From assembly GCF_949628215.1 (NCBI RefSeq), contig NC_134288.1, forward strand, positions 5,766,001 to 5,830,000: a DNA stretch of 64,000 nt, given 5' to 3'. Of the stretch, positions 43,513 to 54,900 are shown in pieces; within the stretch, counting starts at the first letter, position 1; each line of letters opens with the position of its first letter. A model generated the notes under the pieces. It saw nothing but the letters and a program-made list of their open reading frames with translations, made no database searches and was not told where the DNA came from. Source of the DNA: Phalacrocorax aristotelis. Taxonomy: Eukaryota; Chordata; Aves; Suliformes; Phalacrocoracidae. The position numbers and the translations under genes are program-made.

Positions 43513-45147
43513 GATAAACTCCTGCTTTATTTATATACTCAGACAAAGGTGCCACTCTTCCAAACACTGGATTTATCCCTCCTTCTCCTTATACTTCCAT
43601 CTCCCTGCCGAGTGGTAATCTACATTGGTTGTGGCACTCAGAGTGGTCCTTCAAACAGGAAATCCTTGACTTTTAGGTGGAAAAACGTCACTTGCCCCCT
43701 CAGGTGAGACAGCCCAAGGCCTGACCCAAGGCAGCGCCGTCATAAGGAGTCGAGGAGTTCAAGGTACACCTTGCGCGCACAAAAACTAAAAGGTTAAAAT
43801 AATATAAATTCAGGAAACACCTTGCAAAGTTTGGGGCTACGGAGTGTGACAGGCACTCAGGAGACAGGAGAAGTGTTAGAAACAAAGGGAACGGGGAAAA
43901 GCAGCTCTGAAAAAGCAGGATCTCTGAATCTCCACCTGTAGAAAAGGACTAAATGCAAATTGTTTTGCTAAGGTTGGTTGGATGAAGAGGACAGCCGTGG
44001 AAAGCAGGTAGATAAGGTCTTGACCATGGGAATCCCTGCAACTGCGCAGCAGGTCCTCTGTCGCACGACTGAGATTTTGGGCCATACTGAGAAATGCTAA
44101 TGGCACGTTCTCCCTTTAGCTTCAGCAGCAAAAGGGCTCTGAGCCAGACAGTGAGGATCTATGCATTTGTGAGACTGTATTGGGTGAAGCTTTCCTTCCG
44201 CATCTACTGTGACACCTGACCATTGAGCACAAGCTTAACATGGGGTCCGTGGGGCTGCGCTTTGCACCCCCATTGCCTGGGCATCATGGGTCTTGTCCCA
44301 GGTCCAGCCCCAGCACCCGTGGGCTCCTCTTCTCCCTGGCTTTCCCCACACCGGGCTGCAGATGAATGTAAATCAAGCTGCCTGCATTTTGTCAGCGTGC
44401 CCAGCTCCGCGGTCCCAGTGCCGTCGCCATTTTGCGAGGATGCGGCTGTTGGCATGAATACGCCGGGCTTCAGCTGGATCTGGTTGGGAAAGCTGTGACG
44501 CAGCCGGTGTGGGGCTGCCTGGTGACAGGGCTGCTTGGATGGGAGGTTTTTGGAAGCTGCCTTGCACCCTTTTGGAGCAAGTATCCATTAAGATCAGTGT
44601 CTAGCTACATTTTTTGTGTCTAGCTAAATGAAGCCTTGATATCGAGTAGTTAATCATATCAGCAAAATAGTCAACATCCGTAAATGTGTTCCTAGTGGCT
44701 CCTGTGTATGGTCTGTTAAAGTGTATGTAGTTGAGAAATAACAAATTAGAGTACGTTATTGTGGAATATAATGAAACACTGATAGTATCGCGTGCTCTGC
44801 ATATTTGAATTGGCCTTGGTGGGACTATTCAAATGTTTAACTAGTTTTAATTTAATCTAGGGTTTTTGGTTATGCGTGTATTACCTGTTGTGTAAGCATT
44901 TTCGATCGTTATGGAATACAAACGCAGGGTTGCATCCAGTTGGCAAGAACTGAGAGAAATTATCAGATAGCGTCAGGTCCTGGGCCTTGCGTATTTGTGG
45001 CTCAAATCATGTTTCTAGCCTTAAGGGCTGAACGGAAAAGGTCTAAAATAAAACCTAAATACATTCTGAGGACAGGAAGAAAAAGAAACAAAGGGAAAAA
45101 AATCCCCGAATTTCTTAGGTCATGATGAAGGAGGTCAGGAATTAGGG
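43513..45147. other. Unique sequence, no gene seen
   Basis: Frames at 44204-44588 on both strands cover a moderately GC-rich patch but carry no domain. No splice pair, RNA gene or repeat was accepted here. Confidence 0.5.
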
Positions 45148-45345
45148 TACGACGAGGGCTGGGAGACTTGGCTTCACTTCCCATTCCTGCCACATACTTT
45201 CTGTGTGACTTTGAACAAGACAATTTTCTTTGTCTCTGTAAAGTGGGAATAATAACCATTTCCTATGTTGTGGCAACGTAAGAAAACTAAACACTGCAGC
45301 AACGTTTAAGAGAAAGTCTTGGATGCAAACAGATGATCCCGAAGG
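45148..45345 (+). mobile_element. MIR-like SINE, best preserved copy
   Basis: The central 130 bp follow the MIR core almost word for word: GGGCTGGGAGACTTGGCTTCACTTCCCATTCCTGCCAC (about 45156-45193), TTTCTGTGTGACTTTGAACAAGACAATTTTC (45198-45228), TTTGTCTCTGTAAAGTGGGAATAATAACC (45230-45258) and TTCCTATGTTGTGGCAACGTAAG (about 45260-45282). The family reads 'CTGCCACTTACTGTGTGACCTTGGGCAAGTCACTTAA..TCTCTGTGCCTCAG..TGTAAAATGGGGATAATAATA'. The 3' tail fades out by about 45345. This is an immobile relic from early amniotes. Confidence 0.8.
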
Positions 45346-48300
45346 GCTTTACCATGCACCTGAGATTTTTTCATTCAGCAACGAAATGCAGCAGCTTTTG
45401 GGGTGGGACATGGCATACCCCAGAATTAACTGTCCTGTTATAGAGTAAATGTTTCCTAGGGTTTCTGGAGAGTTTGTGTTACTGCAGCTTGCCTGAAGAC
45501 ACCAACTGAAGAAATTTCTGTGTGAATACTTGGAGAAACTGAACTTGTAAACAAAGACTTTGGAGTAGAGTATTTTATTTCTGTTTTGTTGCTCTGTTTG
45601 GTAGAGGTACCTGTTCAGAAGTGGAGGAAATATTGTATCAGCCAGTCAGAATTCAACAGATCTCTAATACAGAGCAAAAAATATTTACTGAGGGACATTC
45701 TTCAACCAATCTAGAAATCATATGTGCAAAATACTGTACTATAATAACGTTGAGGAGCAAGTTTAGGCGAAGAATGTTGTTGGGAATTATTTGTTCAGCC
45801 GACTGCTGAACTTTAATTTAAACAAGGGCTGATTTAGAAGAGCAGTGAGATGTTGCAGTTTGGGTTTTCCACTCATTAGAGCTCTGTTGCTCTGGCTCCC
45901 GGCTTGCAGCCCTATACTTCTGTCCTACGTGTAGCACTACGGTGTTAGCCCTTGTATACCTGATGTTGTGTACGGCACAGTGGCTAGGGCCAGGAATACA
46001 TGCCCTGCTGTGCTTTATCTTGCTTAATGAATACTGTTCCTTCAATAACTTTATTGCCCTCTGTGTGTTCCAAGATCCTTAATTACTTTCTGCTTGGCAG
46101 ATGGGATCCTTTCATTTTTTTATTTTGGTAAGTATTACCAGATTCCGCAAGCATCACTATCTGCAGGGAGAATGTCGTAATAATTGAGCCACAAACTAGC
46201 TATATGAAAAAGAAGACAAAAGGAACAAATTTAAAGTCAGCTTTTCTTTCACCATCAAAAAGAAAAAAAATAGAACTGGAGGCTCCACTGTACTTTTCTG
46301 TTACCTTTAGAAGAAGGACATGAGGCACCCCCACATGTGCCAACTGTGTACACAGAGCCTGTGGGCAGAGACAAAAGGCCAAACCTGGAGGCTGAATCAA
46401 GACCTGGTGCAAGGCTAAACTGCTTGGTTGCAGTTATGGCCTTTGGCAGTAAGATTTCTGTTGAATTATCCTCTCTTTGTGAGGACATTAGACTCTCCCT
46501 TGCTCTGCCTGTGCTGTTATAAATGACTTGATGAACTCAGTTGTCTTGTATGTTCTAATTTCTTTCATATTTGCAGTCGTGAGAAGGCAATGGCTGTGAT
46601 CCCTACATCATCAACCCGTGGTTTTTTCTTTTCCTTTTCAGTAACATCAAGACAAAGTAAGTCTTGGTATTTTTTTGGGCTCTGTGCCCCTCACTTCCAC
46701 TTACATGCTAATCTTTGTGTTTAAAAAGAAAAAAAAAAAAAAAGTACGCTTTTTCCCCTTTCTTAGTTACTAAGACAAGGTTGAAAAAAACATTCAGTGT
46801 ATCCTGACAGGATCAAAATGCAAAGGCAAATTCAAGCTTAGATCGTTCATTTGTAGACTTTGTGTCTCATGATCTCTGAACACTTGCGTATTCATACTGA
46901 TCTTCTTCACCTTTTGTATTCTCTCTTCTGAAACTCAAAATATAACTACTAAGCAACTTTATACTGACTGTTCAAAAGTTGGGTTTACACATTTTACTCC
47001 AAGGATTTCCTCTCTACAAACTTGATAAAAAAAGCTAGGAGAACAAGCTTTCCTTAAAAACTAGTTCTATTTCCTGAATTTTTATTAGACTAAGAGGTGT
47101 CATTCTTTGTTGTCCTGGCGTTTCAGATTGACTGTGTAGCTAATGCTTTTTCCCTCCCAAGACTGAGCATAGGTCGACTTTACTATGTTTGTGATTGCTT
47201 GAGATTATTAACTTCCTAAAATAAGAATTACGTTTTTCTCAACCAAAGCCCCATCTCCTTGTACATTGTGCCTAACATTGAATAAACACAACCACAGTCA
47301 GTGAACTGAAGTGAGGTTTGTGGGGAGAAGGTAAAGGCGTTGGAGACTAAACCAGTTTCAGTACTTGAACCAAGCTAGTTAACAACCCTAGCGCTGTGGC
47401 TTGTTGATCCTGGGCTTGTATCCACCAACCTGTCCACCTTGCTAAACTGTCTTTTCTCTTTCTAACTTCTGTGGGGGAGGAAAAGAAGCTTGGAAATGGT
47501 ATGTGTGAGTTAAACTGAAAATCCTGTTTAGGTACTTCCTGAAAGGTTTTAGGGAGTGAAATAAAAAAACCCAAAACAAACAAACAAAAAAACCCCCTTA
47601 GTAACTGCCTCAGAGATACCATCTGAAGATAATGTGAAACAGGCGAGAACATTGAAAGTGGTGGGATACAGAAGGAAAGTGGACAAAATGTGCCCTTGTG
47701 CAAGCATGCAGCAATTTAACTCTGGAACATGCGAGTCTTCCACTGAATTAGGATGTGATTTCAGGGGGACTTGCCTCTGAAGTGATGATGATTTATTGCC
47801 ATGCTTCATTTGGTAATTGGCAAATGTAGAAAACCAGGTGCAGTGCCAAGGAAGGAGGAAAATTCCTGTTCACCAGGGCACCTCTGACCTTCACAGTAAA
47901 ACAGAAGAGGCCTCATTCTGTGCTGCCTTCTGCAGAAGTCAGGAGCTGGCTTCAAGCAGCTCTCCAGAGCTTGTGGAGACACATGGAAAGGCAGCCTTCC
48001 CTTAGCTGCTCAGTGAGCCCAAGGTCCCTGACTTGTCCTCTGGCGTCCTAGAGCGACCCGTCCTGCGTGGAGGCTGTTCCCGGGGCATATAGGGCCTCTA
48101 TGGTATCTGCATGGGAACACAATGCTGGAAACAGCAATAGTCCTTTTGAACAATCTGCTCTGAAATACTACAGGGTCAAAACTCCGGCCTTGGGGAAGAA
48201 AGCCAATGGTTTGGATATCCATGCAGGACTTCTCGTGGCGCTACATGGTTAGAGCTTCAACGGGAAAGCAGGTTTGTGTCCCACTGGCAGCAACCGTTGG

Positions 48301-49709
48301 CCTAGCGGAAGCAACGCACCCTCTAGGACACAGAAGCAGAAAGGATTCATTTTCTTTTCCATCAGCCTTGTAGTTAAGCCCACTGCTGGGTTAAACCATT
48401 AGTGATTCTGGATTTAAGCAAAGGGAAGACTTGCAAATGGTGACTGAAATTTCAGCTGCTTGTAGTGGTCTCCAACAGCTTCTGTTGTGGTGTTGTACAG
48501 TCATACAGGGCTGAGCAGTGCAGAAGAAATTCCTCCCAGTGCTACTTCTCGGGTGTGAACGGCTACCAGGAAGATTGGTGCCCGGTAACACGGGTGTACA
48601 AGACAGGTGAGATGACACCAAGAAGTGAATATCTCAGGGATCTTTGCAGAAGGTTCTGCTTTTCTGGTATGTCATAACATACAAAGATCCAGTGCTCAGA
48701 GCTGTTACCTGAATCAAGTAAAGAACGAGCCAATTTTAGATAGAAATGACATGCTTAATTTCTAATCTACCCATACTGCAACAAAGATCTGAGAAAATGG
48801 AAGACAGCAAGACATGTTTTGGGGAAAAGTCCCACCAATTTAAATATTTTCCTATAGCATTAACCCTTTTGTTATTTCTGATGGAAGCAACAAAAATAGA
48901 GAACCTCTTCTGCCTAGGGCAAAGCCAGTCAGGGCCGACTTCACAGCCGCTCACTCGGCTATGCTTCCCTCTGAGGCTGAGAAGGTGCTGGGGAAGTATT
49001 GCAGAAGACACGGGGACCTTGATTTTTGCATCATTTTTGGGAGGCTGCCCCTTGGACACAGACAGAGGGAAACTCAACTGAAAGCTATTACAGGTGTGGG
49101 GATTTTTTTAAAGCTATGATCAGAGATTCTTGCAGTGGAAAAGAAAAGCAATCCAACAAGCTGCCTGCTGCTCACTGCCAAGGGCTCCTGATTACTTCAG
49201 CTAATTTCAGGGCCTGGAAACATTGTTGACAACGTGATTTCTGAAACATGGGAAGTGTTATTTGGTCGTGCAATCTGTACCATATCTGTGTCAGGAGTTT
49301 CATGGCTGTCACTTGCAGCAACTTTCACTGCTCTATCATCATCTCCCAGAACTAATGACCTTAAACTGATGAAAGTAGATTTTTAAAAGTAAAATGCTTC
49401 CAGTTACTTGCTTTTCAAGGTTGTTCATGAAGTTGTTTTAGCATGCTCTGTTGAGCTGTATGCTTACCTACCTCAGAGAGAGGAAGAGAGCTGTAGTAAG
49501 GCATTTTGGAGGTTGATGCCAACTGAAGGAAGGATTAAGTAGGCAGCAAAATGTGTGGCCCACATTGCCTCTGCCTCGCTCTCTTTCACACAGCTCTCTG
49601 CTGTCTTTGCATCTCCCTTCCATCTGCTCCCCACAACCTGCTGAGAACCACATCCCCTCTGCTCTCTGCTCCTCCCAGCTGGCCACGGCACCCCTTCTTC
49701 ATCCCCTTC

Positions 49710-49711
<2 letters not shown>
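45346..49711. other. Mostly unique sequence; two microexon-like splice pairs
   Basis: No domain-bearing frame was found. Acceptor and donor matches bracket 27 nt at 46101-46127 and 15 nt at 46642-46656 (see findings). A tRNA-like A-box word (TGGTTAGAGC) near 48246 lacks a fold and was rejected. An A run lies near 46728-46743 and a CAAA-rich tract near 47571-47593. Confidence 0.5.
46642..46656 (+). other. Candidate 15-nt microexon
   Basis: A strong pyrimidine tract, GTTTTTTCTTTTCCTTTTCAG, ends at 46641. Then come 15 nt (TAACATCAAGACAAA), then a strong donor GTAAGT at 46657. The length is divisible by three, which is common among vertebrate neural microexons. A second acceptor-like TTTGCAG ends at 46576, and the longer alternative exon 46577-46656 (80 nt) is open in one frame. 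No flanking exons are identified, so the host gene is unknown. Chance splice-like pairs are frequent in long introns. Confidence 0.2.

Positions 49712-49748
<37 letters not shown>
49712..49748. repeat. (TG)18 microsatellite
   Basis: Thirty-seven uninterrupted bases of alternating T and G, followed by TTGGGTTTTTTTT. It is probably length-polymorphic. Frames through it are artefacts of the repeat. Confidence 0.98.
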
Positions 49749-49749
<1 letters not shown>

Positions 49750-51807
49750 GGGTTTTTTTTTCCCCTGCTTGGAAATAATGTCAGTCTGCATCTATGCTTG
49801 TCTTTCACATCTGTTTTTAAGGCAAATTTAATAAAATACGCTGTGGTCTTACTTTAGCATCTCCTAGTGCTGCGTTTCCATGACTCTAATGACTGCTGTA
49901 GTTTATAAGCCCTGATGCAGGACGGAGAACTTGGAGGATGCTTGTACTACTGAGGGGTGAACAAACTTCTTGAATTTTAGAGCATTCAACACGACGAACT
50001 GCAGTTTGGGGGGGGCGGGAGGTGAATGCTAGCACCTAATTTCAGAAGAAAAAAAAATTGTAAGTCTAGTAATTTTGGAAGAGGCTTATTAAGAAGTATG
50101 TATGCCATTTCGCAAGAGTACTTGGCACATGCTTCCTTCTGGGACAGTCCTTAGGTTGAGCTGACAGCATTGCTCGCTTCCTTGCTGCAGAACTCGTATG
50201 TTTGGATTTCTTCTTTCTCACTTTCTGAAGTAAAGTTGTGGAATATTAAGCGAAGAAGCTTGTGCCCCATGATAAATTTGTTTCAGTGATTTATTTCTTG
50301 TTAAAATGATTCGCAAGGCTCAGTGTTCTTCACTTGAATTTGAATACTAGGGAAAAGCATCCTTTCTCCCTCCTCACCTAGTTAAAATAATTATGTCTTA
50401 TTAACAACCTTGAAACTATTTTGATATAATACTGAGATATTTCAAATTGCTAATGACAGTTTTATGAAAGATGAAACTAAAACGTAGATAGGATTAGTGT
50501 GTTTATTACTATCTCAGCTGACCAGTGATAACAGTACTTAAAGTAAAAACTAGTGTAACTCATATAAGACTTTTTCTCAGTAGTTCATGGTGAACTACTG
50601 GTGTTTATTACCCATTCAGAACTGCTAGCTTAACAGTGGCCACGGCTTCTCTATCGGTCTGGCATCAGGCAATAATTTCCTGCTGTCCTGGGCTTCTCTC
50701 CTTTCCCCTGTGTCTTCAGCACAAATTTTCACCCTCCTCTTCCCTTTTTCACATCAACTTCTTGCACTCTAGCACCTGCCATACACATCCACTCAGCCAG
50801 TGCTTTAAAAGTCACCCTTGGTATCAAAACAAATTGTACATGTGGAGAACAGATGTCTGAGTTATCTTACAAAAGGAATCTGCTGGCTGGCTTTTGTCTT
50901 CTTTTCTGTGTGTTAATGGATCACTTGGAAAATAAGTGGCACTTTTAGTGTCCATTAACTCTCATTTAACTAATGCTAAATTGCACTTGAGCACCTATGG
51001 ACACACTTGCAAGAGGCATGCTAATACCAGATGAATTCATTAGAAGTGGGACTATTACTTCCAATATAAAATGAATTAAGAATCATGGGAAATCTAAAAT
51101 AAAGGCTTACCAAAAGATACTTGGTAGCATGTTAACTGCGCGTTAATGCAATGGAATGGCACTCAGGCTTCTACAAATACAAATGAAATCCCCATGAAGG
51201 AGGGCAGCACAAGGGAGTTCTGAACAGGAGGCTGTTCCTAACATAAAACATGGAAATTCATCCCCTACCTGTGACCTTCAGTGTGTAGGCGGGAAGAAAT
51301 TAATACAACACTTCCCTGATAACAGGCTTTTATAAATATTATAAATCACATTGGAAGTTTCCTTTGATTTTCAGGATTTCCCTTTCTCCTTTAAAAGAAA
51401 AGGCTTATTTTTGTTCCTCCTTTTTTCCAGCAGTGCGATTGTGAAGAGTCTGAGTGGAACAGGGCTCAGAAATGACCCACTGGCTTTCAGAGTTCCTGTC
51501 CCCTGGTGTCATCTTCTGCCTCCTGGGGTCCTCCCTCAGAGCGGGTGCTCTTTGCTCAGCGTCACTGTAGTTTTGCTTTTGGTGCTTCATGCAGCAAGGA
51601 GCTCAGCTTGCCAGCTCTGCTCTTCAGGAGCCATGGCCTTTGCTGCAGCTAAACCTGCTGCTGTCCTTTACAGAACACTTTGTCCCCATTATCCCAGCTT
51701 GCCACTTACCTAAGTAAAATGATGAAAAAACCCAGTATGCCAAAACAAAACAAATAGTGTTAAAAAGGTTTTGCAGATGTGGTAACTCCTGCTGCTTGCA
51801 GTAGGCA
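49749..51807. other. Unique sequence, no gene seen; candidate conserved patch 50900-51180
   Basis: At 50912-50920 and 50951-50959 the words GTTAATGGA and TCCATTAAC form a perfect 9-bp inverted pair of homeodomain-type cores. The following 200 bp hold further TTAAC, TAATGC and ATTAAG words. It looks like a regulatory patch, but this is untested. The frame at 51351-51713 (120 codons) starts at a non-ATG codon and has no domain. Confidence 0.5.
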
Positions 51808-51920
51808 GATGATTATTTTATTCTTGTTTCTGTACTGCTATTTGGTATATGTAAATACAGAGAGTGTCCCTGCCCTGCAGGGCTTGCAAACTATCAGAAA
51901 CTAGTAAAGCAGATGTTCCA
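51808..51920 (+). mobile_element. Ancient amniote interspersed repeat, family uncertain
   Basis: The stretch around GAGTGTCCCTGCCCTGCAGGGCTTGCAAACT at 51862-51892 resembles the reptile and bird repeat wording 'GAGACAGTCCCTGCCCCAAAGAGCTTACAATCTAA'. The TGTACTGCTATTTGGTATATGTAAATACA stretch before it fits its upstream part. Only this portion is recognisable. It may belong to the MIR-related amniote group. Confidence 0.45.
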
Positions 51921-54900
51921 AGAGATGGAGAAATTGTTCAGTGGCACATGGCGCAATCAGAGCTCTCCTCATCTCCTAAATACCCCAGTGTATGGAGGCA
52001 AACCCATCCTGTGGTTCTGTGCTGCATCTTTTTGCTATCAGACCTTCTGCTGACCCTGAACAGCTTCTGTTCTTTGAGGGCTCTTTTTTTTTTTTTTTTT
52101 CTTATTCTGTTGTTGCTCATATTTTTCCCTCACATTAATTATACAGATGTACTGGGGGCCATGTGCTTTGCCACATCACAAAGGAAACCACAGGACTTCA
52201 GATCAGAAGAGCTGCCAGATGTACTTGCCTGGCAGAATACCACACCAGGGTCACAGCTCAGGCTGCCAGACTGGGCCGGCTGCCTCGGCAAAACAGGATG
52301 GGGACATCACCTGTTTCCAGAAAAAGGGACCACAGAAGAAACAAGCTCGGTGCAAACACATAGCAACATTTGGGGAGTTATTTTGTTAGTGGTTAGGGGT
52401 TTTCTTTAGTTTTTTTGTTTGGTTTTAGTATATGCACTAATGCACTAACTACCCTGATTCTTTAAGGTCAGAGCTGTCTGTCTGTGCTTAGGCTGAACAG
52501 GATCTCATTTCCTGACAAGCCCTTTGCGTCTTGGTGCCTTTGCAATTTCAAGTCCAGAATCAAGACTTTCAGGATTGTGCCTGCTTGGAAAGAGAGTGTT
52601 GTTTGTGTATGTCTCACATTGTTCTTATGTAGGTATTTAATTTTCGGTACATCAGTAAAATGATTTCTTCAGGTAGCAGCTCAGGAGTAGGTGGTACTTT
52701 GTCTCCTTTAGCAAACTTGCAGCTGCATCTCTCTGAACAGCCTGACAGGGATGCTTTTTCTTTTGAGCTTATAGAAATGGCAGACAGAAATGGTTGGTTT
52801 CATTTCTGGGACTCTGCTTATTTACCTTTTCCTCCTGTGGCAAAGTGACTTAAGATTTACTTTTTTTTTTTGCTGGAGGAAACAGTTCCCACTAACTTCT
52901 CTCAGCAAGGAAAGAAGTTAATTTGTAATTCTTAGATGGTATATGTTAATTTGTATTTCTTAGACTATGTCTCTAACCTACTCTGTTCCACATACATGGA
53001 GGGACGGGGTGAGGGAAGAAAGCTACCATGCTATTTCTGTTTCTATTACTCAAGAGAAATTCAAAGAGGAAAGCCTGCCATTACATATATCCAGCTGTCA
53101 CCTCTGAATCCTGCTCCTATTCTTTAATCTATTTTCTTTCAGGAAACTGGGGTTTGTGATCAGGAGACATGTGACTTTAACGAGGCAGGAAAAAGTTCCC
53201 TTCTACCAGGGGTCTATGAATCTGGTTCTCTACTCTGTTAAAAAACAAAAAAATCTTCACTGAAATAACCCCTGGAGTAAAATCTTCAGAACTCCAGGCT
53301 TCAGAACTTAAGCCCAGTGGGTTTTGCTTGCTTGTTTATTTGTTTGTTTTCAAACGTGACATATTCATTTTTGATACCTGAACATATTAATTGCAGAGCC
53401 TGTTTAGACCCTGGGCTATTGCTGAGTGAGCTGGAACAGCCTCACAAAAAATACCAGTGGCATCAGGGGTATGGGCTCCCAGGAGCAGCAGAGGTGCGTG
53501 GCTGTAACGCTGTACCTCGTTAGCACGGCTCTAGCCTAGTCCTGGCTCAGGACCTAGCTTGTCCAACCTTAGCTGGGCAACACTGTATTCAGGTGTCACT
53601 GACAGACGCTGAGTACGTCGGAAGCCTTTGATACAAGACTAAAGGCTCCACGGCACTTCAGACATCCTTGAAAATTGGATCGTTCCTCCTCTTAAACCCA
53701 GTGACTTTGTCTTTAACTATTCTTGTCTGAGGTTTCTATTAAGCAGGCAATAATTCCAGATTCTCCAGTGTAAAAGTAAATGGGAGCTGCTGATGGCAAA
53801 TCCATTTGCCAACCTATCTGATGCATCTAAATACTTGATAGCAATTTCAATTATTCGATAAATTCAGTCCATCCAAAACAAGTTAAAAACAATGTAATAT
53901 TTCACTAGTCAGAAAAGTGAGGACCAAAATACATGACTTATTTTAAAAGAGTTTACAAGTCTTCCAGATTTTTCAGGTAAGTGAAATACTGTCAATTGAG
54001 GACTGGTTTTGTATCATGCCTGTTCCTGGAAAATTCCACTGGTGTCTTTTGCTACTGGACACAGGATAAATGAAGATCAATTCCCTATCACCCCTTACAG
54101 TCATGCAATCTGTGATCTACAGAGTTTTCCTCCCTTAAAAGAAAAGGGAAGGCAAGAGAGAGAATCCTCTGCAAGACATAAATAGAGAAAATGATTTCCT
54201 TTTCTTGCTGAAAATGGTGCCTGTGGGAATTCTATGGCTTGTGTTACATCTCCGTGTAATTTCACTTGAGCCTTTGTATGAATCAATGATGAGGCATTTT
54301 CTCCTTCATTCAGAGCCTGTAACTTTGTGTAGACTTAAAGAATAAACTCCTTTTCATTCTCACCTCCATATATGAGCCTTAAAGTATGCTGCAATCTCAT
54401 TGTGGGAGAGCACCTGGGAAAAGGCAGGCAACTCTCTGACAACATGCACAGAAACACTGCAGACCACAGGGGCTACTTCAGGGCTATTCTCATATCTACA
54501 GCAGAAAGAGTTCATGTTGAATAGCATTGCATCTCCATCTGAATAGCGCAGCAAAGCAGTGAATCATGCTAGAAGTTACAGCTGATGCTACCTATTCTGA
54601 ATCTCTCTGTGACTCGTGGACATTGGGAGCTGCAGGGAGGGGGTAACCACCCCCACACCCCATTTCTCGCCCCTTCCTGCTAATTGCCTTATTTTTGCCA
54701 GGTGGAGCTCTTGGTTCAGGGCTTTCTCCTGACAGGCTGCTTTGTAGCTTCCTCTCCGAACAGGGCAACAAGAAGCAGCTGAATCCATTTGGTAAATTAC
54801 TGTTTCCTCTCCCAGCTCATTCTTCTGGCTTGTAAGTAGGGTGCTGGGGGGTTGTTAGGGTTTTCTCTCAAATGTTTTCTTCTGGGGTAAGTAACATCTT

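Noticed and set aside
48236..48283. tRNA-Asn-like words (TGGCGC..GGTTAGAGC and GGTTTGTGTCCCA)
   Set aside because: Box spacing is about 9 nt too short and no acceptor stem or anticodon arm can be drawn, so it is likely coincidence or an unrecognisable relic.
49551..49831. Frames with Cys-Val repeats
   Set aside because: These are a direct translation of the TG microsatellite.
51864..52409. 181-codon plus-strand frame with a hydrophobic Phe/Leu stretch
   Set aside because: The apparent membrane segment is translated poly-T, the frame begins in an ancient repeat, and it has no domain.
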